64,000 bases of DNA from Desulfuromonadales bacterium (GCA_013349325.1 DUZX01000015.1:1-64000), one strand, 5' to 3'; positions 32,592 to 42,169 are shown, counted from the stretch's first letter. Notes: generated by a model from the sequence alone, not told the origin. A program made the numbers and translations.

Positions 32592-34184
32592 TCATCGACT
32601 ATATTCGTAAATCACACAGCCACCGACATCATAGGAGAGAACGGCCACCGGCTTCAGTCCGTAGTCGGATCGCAATTCTTTTCCGTACAGTGGATTGAGA
32701 AGCTCCTGTAGTTCCTGACGACGAGAAAATACTGACATGGTGTCAATTATCAGGAAGCGGACACCATGCTTTCGGCCATAACCAACGACATCCTTTATCT
32801 CCCCTTTCGGCAGAGTTACCACGGGACGGTCAGCAAAGTAACCGATCAGCCCCCAACGCGTCATGATGAGATCCGCAGGACGGGAGTGCTTCTTGATCAA
32901 CTCTCCTGCTCCTCTGAAAACCTGACCTGACAATTGGGCCTGTTCAATGAGTTGTGGTGAGCGGTAATTGGCTTCTGCATCACTGTAACCAGCGATAGAA
33001 AAATACAGTACCGGTGCAGCAATAACCAGAGCAGAAGCCAATCTGATCAGGGGGCCCCGGCTTACGGGAATAATCGAGAGCAGGCTTCTCCGTAACGCCT
33101 CACAGCCGATTGCGGCGCACAGAAAAGCCAAGGTGAAAACGGGGTAATTGTATGAATTGCTCTTACTGATGTTAACGATATAGTTGGGAACCGTTACCGC
33201 CAGCAGCGTCATAAAACAGACAATCTCTGTAAAGCGCCGTTCTTTTAAAAGCACCAGCAGACCGAGAAGCGAGAGCAGATGCAGCCAGCGTGGCAGTACC
33301 TGAATATACGCTTCTGCAAACTGGGAAGCATTGGACAGACTGGAGTGGAGAAAAACTGACAACGAGCCATAATACTCTTTCCAGAGTGCCAGACCTTCCG
33401 GCGATACGGGCAATTCGCCTTGTGCATTAAGTACCAGAATCCCATCCTGCGTTTTGACAGCAGCGGCCGATTTGTTGGTCAGAGCCCACTGTCCGGTCTG
33501 ATGGCGGTAAGCAGCCATAAAGGGGCCCACCAGCAGCATGACTCCGACCCCCAGAAGCAGAAGCTCTTTCAGCAGGGGTTTGAATTGTTTTTTCTGAACC
33601 AGTCTGACGGCAACGACGACGCACGCGAGATATAAACAGGCTACGATTCCTTCGGGACGTGACAGGTAGGCCGCACCGATACTCATACCTCCCAGAAACA
33701 GCGGCATCAGCGTCTTCTCGCCGGTGAGTGAACGGTGTATCAACACAATCGCTGTTAACAGATAAAACAGAAACGTTGATTGCGAGAGCGGCGATGTTGA
33801 AAACGCAAGAGCGAAACCGAAAAAAGCCCATAACAGGGGCGCTGCAGCCGACGCAGTACGAGATGAAGTTACACTGCGTACCATGAAAAACAAAGGGATT
33901 GTAACCAGTGCATCCATGAAAATCGATGCCAGACGTGCGGCATATTCAAGGTCGACCGGCAGGAGGGCGAAGAGTGCTATGCTGAGCGGATATCCCGGCG
34001 GACGACCTGTCACCGGCAACGGATGCCACTGCAAAATTTCTCTGGCCACATCCATATAACCGACGGCGTCCTGCTCATGGATCATCATCGGGTAGTTATA
34101 GGTTGCCAAAAAATGGTACCGCACAAGAAAAGCCGTCAAAAACAGTACCAGTGGGATCAGATACGTCTTCCACTGAGTGTTCAT
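32592..34184 (-). CDS. PMT/ArnT-like (GT39-type) membrane glycosyltransferase
   Basis: This is a 530-residue polytopic membrane protein. An N-terminal membrane segment (LIPLVLFLTAFLVRYHFLA) is followed by a periplasmic loop with Asp in MMIHEQDAVGYMDVAREI, as in GT-C enzymes, then about ten more membrane segments and a soluble C-terminus. It would move a sugar from polyprenyl phosphate onto an envelope acceptor. The ATG at 34184 overlaps the phosphotransferase stop (ATGA); the longer frame reading is unlikely. Confidence 0.8.
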   Translation of the reverse strand: MNTQWKTYLIPLVLFLTAFLVRYHFLATYNYPMMIHEQDAVGYMDVAREILQWHPLPVTGRPPGYPLSIALFALLPVDLEYAARLASIFMDALVTIPLFFMVRSVTSSRTASAAAPLLWAFFGFALAFSTSPLSQSTFLFYLLTAIVLIHRSLTGEKTLMPLFLGGMSIGAAYLSRPEGIVACLYLACVVVAVRLVQKKQFKPLLKELLLLGVGVMLLVGPFMAAYRHQTGQWALTNKSAAAVKTQDGILVLNAQGELPVSPEGLALWKEYYGSLSVFLHSSLSNASQFAEAYIQVLPRWLHLLSLLGLLVLLKERRFTEIVCFMTLLAVTVPNYIVNISKSNSYNYPVFTLAFLCAAIGCEALRRSLLSIIPVSRGPLIRLASALVIAAPVLYFSIAGYSDAEANYRSPQLIEQAQLSGQVFRGAGELIKKHSRPADLIMTRWGLIGYFADRPVVTLPKGEIKDVVGYGRKHGVRFLIIDTMSVFSRRQELQELLNPLYGKELRSDYGLKPVAVLSYDVGGCVIYEYSR

Positions 34185-35662
34185 TCCAGCGCCTGTTCGA
34201 TCCGATCGCAGAGGGTTTTCAGCACCTTGATGCGGGCGTAGTATTTGTCGTTGGCCTCGACCAGCGTCCAGGAGGCGATCTCGGTGCTGGTGCGATCGAT
34301 CATGTCGCAGACCGCCACTTCGTACTCGTTCCATTTGTCGCGGTTGCGCCAATCCTCATCGGTTATCTTGAAACGCTTGAAACCGATCTTCTCGCGCTCC
34401 TTGAAGCGCCGCAGCTGCTCCTCCTGAGAGATGGAAAGCCAGAATTTCAGTACGACGGTTTTATTGCGTACCATCTGCTCTTCAAAATCATTTATTTCGC
34501 CATAAGCACGCATCCAGTCTTTATGCTGGCAGTACCCTTCCACGCGTTCCACCAGCACGCGTCCGTACCAGGATCGGTCAAAGATGGCGAAACGGCTCTT
34601 GCGGGGTATGTTGCGCCAGAAGCGCCACAGATACGGCTGGGCGCGCTCTTCCTCGGTCGGGGCTGCCACCGGGATAACCCGGTACTGGCGCGCATCCAGC
34701 GCCTGAATGATGCGGCGGATACTGCCCCCCTTGCCGGCGGCGTCATTGCCTTCAAAGGCGATCACCACCGACAGTTTTTTGAAATCGGCATGCCGGGTCA
34801 GCAGGTTGAGCTTGCCCTGGTATTTCTCCAGTTCGCTCTCGTAGAGACTCTTTTTCAGTTTTTTCGACATATCCAGCGTCTGCAGGAGCAGAAGATTGTC
34901 GATGGTAGGCATGATCGGTGGAATCGGTTCTGCATGGCGGGGCGCTTCCGGCAGATCCAGACGCTGGCGCACGGCATTCAGAATGGCTTTGCCGATCGTC
35001 AGGTAGCGGTAACACGGATCGGTTCCCTCAACGATGGTCCAGGGAGCTTCAGCAGTACTGGTGGTGCGCAGCATCCGTTCGGATACTTTGCGGAACTTAT
35101 CGTATTTTTTGTAGTGATCCCAGTCGGTATCGGTAACCCGCCAGCGGGTTGAGGGGTCTTTTTCGAGGAGTTTAAGCCGCTTTTTCTGTTCACCTTTGGA
35201 AAGGTGCAGCCAGAACTTGAGCACCAGAGCACCTTCATCGCAGAGCATCTTTTCAAAATGCAGAATCCGCTCCAGACGCTGATCCAACTCGGCGTTCTTG
35301 ATGTTGCCGTAGACATTTTCAACCAGCGGTGCCGAATACCAGGTACCGATAAATACACCGATCTTTCCCTGCGGCGGCAGCACGCGCCAGTAGCGCCACA
35401 TCTGAGGGCGCTCCAGCTCCTCGTCGGTCAGGTCCCGCAGGGCGTGTGTCTCGATATGGCGCGGATCCATCCATTCGTTCAGCAGGTTGACGGTTTCACC
35501 CTTCCCTGCGCAATCAACGCCGGCCACCAGGATAATCACCGGAAACTTTTTGGACTGGAGCAGGTCGAGCTGAACATCCAGCAGCCCTTCCCGAAGTGCG
35601 GGAATTTCCTTTTTCCAGATCGTTTTGCTGATCGTGTGACCAAGTTCCGCTGATTCAAACAT
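34181..35662 (-). CDS. pap: Polyphosphate:AMP phosphotransferase (two PPK2 domains)
   Basis: This is a 493-residue protein with two tandem PPK2 domains. The first has VAGVDCAGKGETVN and the second FEGNDAAGKGGSIRR as P-loops. The second keeps the lid motif DRSWYGRVLVER, while the first has GTWYSAPLVEN and lacks the Arg, so the C-terminal domain is probably the active one. This matches class II PPK2 enzymes that make ADP from AMP and polyphosphate. The ATG at 35662 has GGGAGG upstream. Confidence 0.88.
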   Translation of the reverse strand: MFESAELGHTISKTIWKKEIPALREGLLDVQLDLLQSKKFPVIILVAGVDCAGKGETVNLLNEWMDPRHIETHALRDLTDEELERPQMWRYWRVLPPQGKIGVFIGTWYSAPLVENVYGNIKNAELDQRLERILHFEKMLCDEGALVLKFWLHLSKGEQKKRLKLLEKDPSTRWRVTDTDWDHYKKYDKFRKVSERMLRTTSTAEAPWTIVEGTDPCYRYLTIGKAILNAVRQRLDLPEAPRHAEPIPPIMPTIDNLLLLQTLDMSKKLKKSLYESELEKYQGKLNLLTRHADFKKLSVVIAFEGNDAAGKGGSIRRIIQALDARQYRVIPVAAPTEEERAQPYLWRFWRNIPRKSRFAIFDRSWYGRVLVERVEGYCQHKDWMRAYGEINDFEEQMVRNKTVVLKFWLSISQEEQLRRFKEREKIGFKRFKITDEDWRNRDKWNEYEVAVCDMIDRTSTEIASWTLVEANDKYYARIKVLKTLCDRIEQALE

Positions 35663-35681
35663 GACGCCTCCCGGTGCAGCG

Positions 35682-36494
35682 CTATTTTCCAGCCAGCTCC
35701 TTCGATCTGTTGCAGGCGACTTCGACGGCATTCATGACTACGCCGCGGAAACAACCCTGTTCGAGGGCATGCAGCCCGGCAATCGTTGTCCCGCCGGGGG
35801 ACGTTACCTTTTCACGCAGTAACGCCGGATGTTCTCCGGTCTCCAGAACCATGCGGGCAGCTCCGGCTACCGTTTGTGCTGCCAGACGGGCGGCAACATC
35901 CCGTGTCAGGCCGTTTTTGACACCGGCATCGGCCAGCGCCTCAATAAAGGTAAAGACATATCCGGGGCCGCTTCCGGAGAGCCCGGTAACCGCGTCCATC
36001 TGTTTTTCCTCGACGACGACGGCACTGCCGGTCAGGGAAAAAAGAGCGACGGCCAGATCAAGGTCGTCCTGCGACGCCTTGCGACCGGCACAGACGGCGG
36101 TGGCTCCCGCTCCGATAAGAGCCGGAGTATTTGGCATGGCGCGCACAACCCGGCAACCGGCAGCCAGATTGGCTTCGATCATGCTGCTGGGTATGCCGGC
36201 CATAATCGATATGACCAGCTTATCTTCTGTTACGGCCGTTTCGAGTTGATCCAGTACGCCAGCCGCCTGCTGCGGCTTGACCGCCAGAATGATGACTTCG
36301 CCCCAACCGGCCGCTTCAGCAGGATCTGACATCACCTGTACGCCGGGGAATTTAGCCGTCAGTTCGTCGCGGCGCTTCGGGTTTATCTCAGCCACACAGA
36401 TGCCGATGTCCGGCTCCCCTTTCAGCACTCCCTGTATGATAGCGTCCGCCATGTTGCCGCCACCGATCAACGTAATTTTTTGTACGTTCAGCAT
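35682..36494 (-). CDS. proC: Pyrroline-5-carboxylate reductase
   Basis: This is a 270-residue enzyme for the last step of proline synthesis. The NAD(P) site is KITLIGGGNMADAIIQG at the N-terminus, and the family signature region is in DAVTGLSGSGPGYVFTFIEA. The ATG at 36494 has GGAGGGG upstream. The longer frame would read through a REP-like repeat. It lies 19 bases before the phosphotransferase gene. Confidence 0.93.
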   Translation of the reverse strand: MLNVQKITLIGGGNMADAIIQGVLKGEPDIGICVAEINPKRRDELTAKFPGVQVMSDPAEAAGWGEVIILAVKPQQAAGVLDQLETAVTEDKLVISIMAGIPSSMIEANLAAGCRVVRAMPNTPALIGAGATAVCAGRKASQDDLDLAVALFSLTGSAVVVEEKQMDAVTGLSGSGPGYVFTFIEALADAGVKNGLTRDVAARLAAQTVAGAARMVLETGEHPALLREKVTSPGGTTIAGLHALEQGCFRGVVMNAVEVACNRSKELAGK

Positions 36495-36508
36495 AGTGCC
36501 CCTCCGAA

Positions 36509-36600
36509 ATTTGTAGGAGCGCCTTGCAGGCGCGATTGCTGCAATATCCGACAAAATAGCCTATCGCATCAATCGCGGCAACATGCCGCTCCTACGAAAA
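36509..36600. repeat. REP/BIME-like element
   Basis: Two inverted units, TTGTAGGAGCGCCTTGCAGG and the reverse complement of GGCAACATGCCGCTCCTACG, each with its own small hairpin, flank a 30-base centre. GTAGGAGCG-type units are typical of REP sequences. It lies between the DMT transporter and proC genes and could separate their transcripts. Confidence 0.8.
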
Positions 36601-36615
36601 TATGTAGATTTGAAA

Positions 36616-36996
36616 TTACCCCACGCTACTCTTTGTGACCAGCGCCACGCCAACGCAGATCAGACAGATACCGGCCCAACGGGTCGGGCTGACCTGTTCC
36701 CCCAGAAACCACTGCGCCAGAAAAGCGACCACCAGATAGCTGAGCGCCTGTAGCGGCAGTGCCACCGACAAATCCTCCCATGACAGCACCGCCAGCCAGA
36801 GTCCGAAATAGACCGCCTGCATGGCTGTTCCCAGGATCAGCCGCCAGTTGGTCAGCGCGTTGACAACGGTGTTGAATATCTGGCGCAGATTCATGGCCGA
36901 GATATCTCCGGTACTTTTCATCCCCTGCGTCAAAAATATATCACCGATCGCCCCGGCGGTTATTGCTACCAGCATGACCAGTATCGTCTTCAGCAT
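36616..36996 (-). CDS. Small DMT-superfamily (EamA/SMR-like) membrane protein
   Basis: This is a 126-residue protein with four membrane helices (LVMLVAITAGAIGDIF; LILGTAMQAVYFGLWLAVL; LSVALPLQALSYLVVAFLA; WAGICLICVGVALVT) in the SMR/half-EamA style. It overlaps hpnK by seven bases, so it may move a hopanoid or lipid-linked precursor across the membrane. Confidence 0.78.
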   Translation of the reverse strand: MLKTILVMLVAITAGAIGDIFLTQGMKSTGDISAMNLRQIFNTVVNALTNWRLILGTAMQAVYFGLWLAVLSWEDLSVALPLQALSYLVVAFLAQWFLGEQVSPTRWAGICLICVGVALVTKSSVG

Positions 36997-37850
36997 TTGA
37001 TCTCTCCACGGTAATTTTGAAGCTGTATGTGTAATTCTTTCAAGCGGCGCTTGACCTGCTGGCTGGTAAGAGCTTCCAACTCTTCGGGGTGGCGATAATC
37101 CGGCATACGGCGGGTGATTTCAGCATCCGGCAGGAGACCGGGATGAAAGTAGATCTCCGTTACGCCATCCTGCAAGCCATCAAGAATATTCAAAATGTAC
37201 TCTTCCGTCATGCGACCCGAATTGAGCACCCCCTTGACCTCTACAGCATAACGGATTCCCATACGGTCGAGCTGCGAACGGGCATGCTCGGACAAGCGCC
37301 CGAAGATAAAGCGCTCGACCGCTTTTCCCATGATCCGGCTCCGGTCAAACCGGAGGTTATGCCGCAAGCGCTCACATGAGAGGCGAAAACTGGTTATGCC
37401 GTAGCGCGGCATCAGACCGGTCAGAATTGAGAAAACCACCGGATGCAGGTGGATATTAAGGTGCCCGTCAACATGCGTCGGAACGATACCCGCTTCACGA
37501 ATGCGGATGAACTGGGCCTCGATCTCGCGTTCGAGCTGCCCGCGCAGACTCTTGCCGAAATAGTAGCGCATGCCGCTCGCCACCGGATTGTCGCTAAAGT
37601 TACCGTCCACATCGACCAGTCCGGGTATTTCCGTATGCGGCAGAACGCTGGTGCCATGCACCAGTGTCAGGTGCAACCCCACCTGCAAGCCCGGATTACG
37701 CCGTGCAATGACAACCGCTTCATCAAACGCCGCTGCCCCCGGCATCAGTGAGGCACAGGTCAAAAGGCCGTCCTGCCAGGCCTGTTCGACCGCTCGGTTG
37801 ACACCGGAGCAGAGCCCGAAGTCATCGGACGTGATAATCAGCTGCTTCAT
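36990..37850 (-). CDS. hpnK: Hopanoid biosynthesis-associated deacetylase HpnK (YdjC family)
   Basis: This 286-residue protein has the YdjC/ChbG carbohydrate deacetylase pattern: IITSDDFGLCSGVNRAV (metal-binding Asp pair), VGLHLTLVHG, HVDGHLNIHLHP and FHPGLLPD. HpnK is known to deacetylate N-acetylglucosaminyl bacteriohopanetetrol, ahead of HpnJ. The ATG at 37850 overlaps the hpnJ stop (ATGA); the longer frame is a shadow of hpnJ. Confidence 0.87.
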   Translation of the reverse strand: MKQLIITSDDFGLCSGVNRAVEQAWQDGLLTCASLMPGAAAFDEAVVIARRNPGLQVGLHLTLVHGTSVLPHTEIPGLVDVDGNFSDNPVASGMRYYFGKSLRGQLEREIEAQFIRIREAGIVPTHVDGHLNIHLHPVVFSILTGLMPRYGITSFRLSCERLRHNLRFDRSRIMGKAVERFIFGRLSEHARSQLDRMGIRYAVEVKGVLNSGRMTEEYILNILDGLQDGVTEIYFHPGLLPDAEITRRMPDYRHPEELEALTSQQVKRRLKELHIQLQNYRGEIKC

Positions 37851-39277
37851 GTACAATCTGAACAGGAATCTTTCCGTTTGCGCATATACTGCAGGTACTG
37901 TTTGCCTTCCTTGAGCAGTTTGCTGCGCTCGTCGGAGTCGACGATCATGCGCCCGATACTGCGGGCGATGTATTTGGGGCGGAAGTAGAACTTGTTGTAG
38001 AATTCTTCGACCGAGTTGAAGATCTCGGCATTGCTGTAATTCGGGTAGTTGATGATGCATTTCTGATGGCCGCTGTCGTCCAGAAAATCGTCCGAAGAGA
38101 TCCAGCCCTCTTTTTTGCAGAGGTTGTAAAATTCCGTACCGGGATAGGGTGACGCCAGCGAGGCCTGAATCGAATTAAGATCCATCGCCTTGGCAAACTC
38201 TATCGTTTCGCGAACCGTCTCCTTGCTCTCGCCCGGCAGACCCATGATAAAGGCGCCATGAATGGAGAGTCCCAGCTTTTTGCAATCTTTGGAGAACTGC
38301 AGCGCCTGAGCCTTGGTGACCCCTTTTTTGATGTTTTTCAGGATCTGGTCGTTACCGCTTTCAAAACCGACCACCACGTGACGCAAACCACCTTCGCGCA
38401 GCGCCTTCAACGTCTCAAAATCGGTGTTGGCACGGGCATTGATCGTCCAGGAGATGCCGAGCGGCTTGATCAGGGCGGCAATGGCGCGCGCATGTTTGCG
38501 GTCGGCCGTGAAGGTATCGTCGTCAAAGGAGAGTTCGCGCATTTCGGGGATGTTGTCCACGATCCATTTGATCTCTTCGTAAACGTTCTCCGGCGAGCGT
38601 ACCCGCATGGTCCGACCGGAAAAGGTCTGCGGCCAGAGGCAGTAGATACAGTGCGACGGGCAACCACGGCTGGAGTAGATTGAGACGTAGGGGTTCTTGA
38701 AATGCGGAATAACATATTCCTTGATCGGCAGATCGCGCTTGTAAATGGGTGCCACAAAGGGGAGCGCATCCAGGTCCTGAATCGGCGGACGATCAGGAGT
38801 ATGAACGACCTGTCCCTCCTTCAGAAAACTGATGCCATCCACACGCGCCCACTCGCGACCTTCACACAGTTCCTTGGTGGTATAGTCAAACTCGCCGCGA
38901 CAGACGATATCGATGATCCCGTTACCGGCACGCAGCGATTCTTCCGGCAGGATGGAGACGTGCGGGCCGGTCAGCACCGTCACGATACCCGGCTTGACCT
39001 CCTTGATGCGGCGGGCGGTCTCGATATCGATCCGTAGCGTGGGTGTCGAGGTATACATAACCACCATATCGAAATCTTTGGCGATGGTCAGGCAATCTTC
39101 CAGAGTAAATTTCTGTACCGGGGCATCGACGACACGGCTCCCCTCGATCATGCCAGCCGGGAAACAGAGCCAGGTCGGGTACCAGAATGAGGTCACTTCA
39201 CGTGATGCCTGATAGCGGGCACCGGCGCCGCCGTCAAAGTCTTCAAAGGTAGGGGGATTCAAAAAAAGCGGCTTCAT
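37847..39277 (-). CDS. hpnJ: Hopanoid biosynthesis-associated radical SAM protein HpnJ
   Basis: This is a 476-residue protein. An N-terminal B12-binding-like region is followed by a radical SAM core with the cluster motif SRGCPSHCIYC (CxxxCxxC) around residue 206 and GFESGNDQILKNI. HpnJ converts glucosaminyl bacteriohopanetetrol to the cyclitol ether. The presence of hpnJ and hpnK implies bacteriohopane cyclitol ether production; squalene cyclase and HpnI are not in this window. Confidence 0.9.
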   Translation of the reverse strand: MKPLFLNPPTFEDFDGGAGARYQASREVTSFWYPTWLCFPAGMIEGSRVVDAPVQKFTLEDCLTIAKDFDMVVMYTSTPTLRIDIETARRIKEVKPGIVTVLTGPHVSILPEESLRAGNGIIDIVCRGEFDYTTKELCEGREWARVDGISFLKEGQVVHTPDRPPIQDLDALPFVAPIYKRDLPIKEYVIPHFKNPYVSIYSSRGCPSHCIYCLWPQTFSGRTMRVRSPENVYEEIKWIVDNIPEMRELSFDDDTFTADRKHARAIAALIKPLGISWTINARANTDFETLKALREGGLRHVVVGFESGNDQILKNIKKGVTKAQALQFSKDCKKLGLSIHGAFIMGLPGESKETVRETIEFAKAMDLNSIQASLASPYPGTEFYNLCKKEGWISSDDFLDDSGHQKCIINYPNYSNAEIFNSVEEFYNKFYFRPKYIARSIGRMIVDSDERSKLLKEGKQYLQYMRKRKDSCSDCT

Positions 39278-39359
39278 TACAACTCCTTGTCTGCAGATAA
39301 AAGGAAACGAAAATAGCAGACATCTTGTAGAAAAGTCAAGGATTTAGCGGTTTCATGGA

Positions 39360-40202
39360 TTATTTTCTCTGCACATGATCAGCCGCCTGTGCTGCCTTTT
39401 TCTCCACCCCGTCCTTCAGCCACTGATACCACTCCTGCATCCCGGCACCGCTTTTTGCCGATATTTCGAATATGATGATGCCAGGGCTGACGCGCCGTGC
39501 GTACTCCTTGCATGTCTCAACATCAAAATCGAGGTGTGGCAACAGGTCGGTTTTATTGAGCAGCATGACGGTCGAGTTGTGAAACATCTGCGGGTATTTG
39601 ATCGGTTTATCCTCCCCTTCTGTTACGGAGAGGACAGTAACCTTGTGGTGTTCGCCCAGATCAAAGGCGGCCGGGCAGACCAGATTGCCGACATTTTCGA
39701 TCAGCAGACAGTCGAGACTGTCGAGATCAAATTTTTCCGTGCCATGCATAACCTGGTGGGCATCCAGATGGCAACCGGATCCGGTGTTGATCTGCTGCAC
39801 CGGAACTCCGGTGGCGGCGATGCGCTGCGCGTCGTTGTCGGTCTGCTGATCACCCTCGATGACGGCGAAACGCATGCTGGTCGACAGATCGTTCAGGGTG
39901 CGCTCCAGCAGGGTCGTCTTGCCGGAACCGGGAGAACTGACCAGGTTGAGGACAAAGATGCCCTTGTCTTTGAACAGGGCGCGGTTGAAACCGGCCAGGC
40001 GGTTGTTTTTCCCCAGGATATCTTCTTCAATGGAGATTTTCGACCGTTTGACCGGCTCTGCGTCATGGTGATGTGCATGTTTGCCGTCGTGGTGATGCGT
40101 GTGACCATGCGTTTCGTCGTGATGATGGTCATGGGAATGGTGATGGTCGTGATCATGGTGGTGATCATGATCACCCGGGGAACAGCCGCAGGTTGTGCAC
40201 AT
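39360..40202 (-). CDS. hypB: Hydrogenase nickel incorporation GTPase HypB
   Basis: This is a 280-residue GTPase. The N-terminal CTTCGC motif (residues 2-7) is the high-affinity nickel site. Residues 12-46 are a histidine-rich nickel-storage stretch. The G domain has VSSPGSGKTTLLER, ENVGNLVCP and NKTDLLPH. It loads nickel into [NiFe] hydrogenases with HypA. No other hyp gene is adjacent. Confidence 0.95.
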   Translation of the reverse strand: MCTTCGCSPGDHDHHHDHDHHHSHDHHHDETHGHTHHHDGKHAHHHDAEPVKRSKISIEEDILGKNNRLAGFNRALFKDKGIFVLNLVSSPGSGKTTLLERTLNDLSTSMRFAVIEGDQQTDNDAQRIAATGVPVQQINTGSGCHLDAHQVMHGTEKFDLDSLDCLLIENVGNLVCPAAFDLGEHHKVTVLSVTEGEDKPIKYPQMFHNSTVMLLNKTDLLPHLDFDVETCKEYARRVSPGIIIFEISAKSGAGMQEWYQWLKDGVEKKAAQAADHVQRK

Positions 40203-40228
40203 GAGAGACTCCTGAAACGTTGTAGTAA

Positions 40229-40251
40229 GCTGAATTGCAGCTCAATTCAGC
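40229..40251. promoter_or_regulatory. Perfect 9-base dyad upstream of hypB
   Basis: GCTGAATTG and CAATTCAGC are exact inverted arms separated by five bases, about 30 bases before the hypB start. This looks like a repressor or activator binding site. No known factor is matched. Confidence 0.5.
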
Positions 40252-40284
40252 CATAGCAAATAAAGCTCAAAAACCAAAGATATT

Positions 40285-42150
40285 TCATCCTTCGGCAAAT
40301 TGCAATTTATGCAGCCGCGCATATATCCCGCCGGCGCGCATCAGTTCGTCATGAGTGCCTTCTTCACTTTTTACACCGTGGTGAATGGTGATGATCCGGT
40401 CGGCATCCTGAATCGTGGAAAGACGGTGGGCAATGATCAGCGACGTGCGTCCCTGCATCATGCCGTGAAGTCCCTCCTGAATCATCTGTTCCGATGCCGA
40501 ATCGATGCTGGCGGTAGCCTCATCCAGCACCAGTATCTCAGGATCGAAAGCCACCGCCCGGGCAAAGGAGATCAGCTGTTTTTCACCAACCGAAAAATTA
40601 CTGCCCCGCTCATGAACCTCTTCCTGAAAACCATTCGTTAAACGCTCGATGAAACGATCGGCGCCAACCGCAGCTGCCGCCTGCTGAACCCGCGTTCGGG
40701 CCAGTTCGTCCCCCAGGCAGATGTTGAATTCGATGCTGCCGGCGAACAGACAGGGATCCTGCAACACAACACCGATGCGCCCGCGCAGCTCCTCCAGCGA
40801 TAGGTCACGAATATCGTTCCCGTCGATCCGGATACTGCCACGTTCAATGTCATACATGCGGGTCAGAAGGCGTGTGATGGTAGTCTTGCCGCCGCCACTC
40901 TCCCCCACCAGCGCAATGCGCTGACCACGCTGAACGGTCAGCGAAAATCCTGACAAAATGTCGTTTCCCTCCTGATACGAAAAGGAGACATCGCGGAATT
41001 CGATCAGAGGGGCGAGGAGTGAAGTGTGAGGAGTGAGGGGTGACGGGTGACGGGTGACAGGTGAAATTTCGGCCCTTTCCTGACTCCTGTTTCCTGTCTC
41101 CTGACTCCTCTCCGCTGAATCTTGCCCCCTGCCCCCTGCCCCTTGCCCCTGCCCCGTATCCAGCAACGCAAAGATCCGCTCCAGCGAGGCCATGGCACCC
41201 TGCATGACCGAATATTTGGCGGAGAGATCGCGGATCGGACCGAAGAATTTTTCGATATACTGGATAAAAGCGACCAATACTCCGAAGGTAAGGATGCCCC
41301 GTGCGATTTCGCCGCCGCCGTACCAGATGATCAGCGCCACGGCGATTGACGAGAGCGCCTCGACAATGGCGTACAGCGAGGCATCCCAGAAGATGACCGG
41401 CATGTTGGCATCACGGTACAGTGCGTTCAGCTGGCTGAAACGACGCAGTTCGTCGCGCTCGCGGTTGAAGATCTGGATGATGCTGATGCCGGAGAGACAC
41501 TCATTCAGAAAGGCATTCAGCCCCCCCAGGCGGGCGCGCACTTCGCGGAAGGATTGGCGCATGCGACGACGGAAGGTGTAGGCGACGTACAGCAAAAGCG
41601 GCAGGACTGAAAAGGTGACCAGCGACAATTTGAGATTCATCCAGAGCATGACCGAGATGATGCCTATCAGCAGCACTATATCGCCGACGATAGTGATGAT
41701 GCCGGAGGCAAACATCTCTCCCAGCACCTCAACGTCACTGGTCAGACGCGTAACGGCGCTGCCGACCGGCACCCGGTCAAACCAGGAGACCGGCAGGTGC
41801 ATGACATGGCGGTAGAGTTCTGAACGAATATCAGCCATGACACGCTGCCCGACCGACTGCAGCAGGTAGACCTCCAGAAACGAGAGCAGAGATTCAATCA
41901 GCAATACCCCCAGAAAAGCCAGGGCGATTGATTCCAGTCCGGCCAATCTACCGGTAACGATATGACCGTCAATGGCCAGCTTGATAATCCAGGGCTGCGC
42001 CAGACGACAGGCGGCAACCAGCGGCAGAATCAGCAGCACCACAATAATCGCGAGTCGATAAGGTGACACATAGCGCGCAAAGCGCTTCAGCAACGCGCCG
42101 TCATAGGCTTTGCCGGCTATTTCTTCCGCATAGATTCCACCGTGGTGCAT
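40285..42150 (-). CDS. ABC exporter, fused membrane and ATPase domains (MsbA/MdlB type)
   Basis: This is a 621-residue half-transporter. Six membrane helices lie within residues 20-320. The ATPase has Walker A VGESGGGKTTITR, signature NFSVGEKQLISFARA, Walker B EILVLDEATASID and the H-loop IIAHRLST. Between the two domains a 50-residue low-complexity linker is encoded by simple-sequence repeats (41013-41156). The substrate is unknown; lipids or drugs are usual for this type. It follows priA by 19 bases. Confidence 0.9.
   Translation of the reverse strand: MHHGGIYAEEIAGKAYDGALLKRFARYVSPYRLAIIVVLLILPLVAACRLAQPWIIKLAIDGHIVTGRLAGLESIALAFLGVLLIESLLSFLEVYLLQSVGQRVMADIRSELYRHVMHLPVSWFDRVPVGSAVTRLTSDVEVLGEMFASGIITIVGDIVLLIGIISVMLWMNLKLSLVTFSVLPLLLYVAYTFRRRMRQSFREVRARLGGLNAFLNECLSGISIIQIFNRERDELRRFSQLNALYRDANMPVIFWDASLYAIVEALSSIAVALIIWYGGGEIARGILTFGVLVAFIQYIEKFFGPIRDLSAKYSVMQGAMASLERIFALLDTGQGQGAGGRGQDSAERSQETGNRSQERAEISPVTRHPSPLTPHTSLLAPLIEFRDVSFSYQEGNDILSGFSLTVQRGQRIALVGESGGGKTTITRLLTRMYDIERGSIRIDGNDIRDLSLEELRGRIGVVLQDPCLFAGSIEFNICLGDELARTRVQQAAAAVGADRFIERLTNGFQEEVHERGSNFSVGEKQLISFARAVAFDPEILVLDEATASIDSASEQMIQEGLHGMMQGRTSLIIAHRLSTIQDADRIITIHHGVKSEEGTHDELMRAGGIYARLHKLQFAEG
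41013..41156. repeat. Simple-sequence tract inside ABC exporter gene
   Basis: Three adjoining tracts lie here: GAGTGAGGGGTGACGGGTGA-type units (41016-41066), CTCCTGTTTCCTGTCTCCTG-type units (41082-41112), and CCCCCTGCCCCCTGCCCCTT-type units (41123-41156). They encode the interdomain linker and keep the frame open. Confidence 0.9.
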
Positions 42151-42169
42151 AGATCTTCCTCTCCGCGAT

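Noticed and set aside
34103-35152. Long plus-strand frame (349 codons)
   Set aside because: It is antisense to the clearly recognisable polyphosphate:AMP phosphotransferase and has no recognisable domain or ribosome site.
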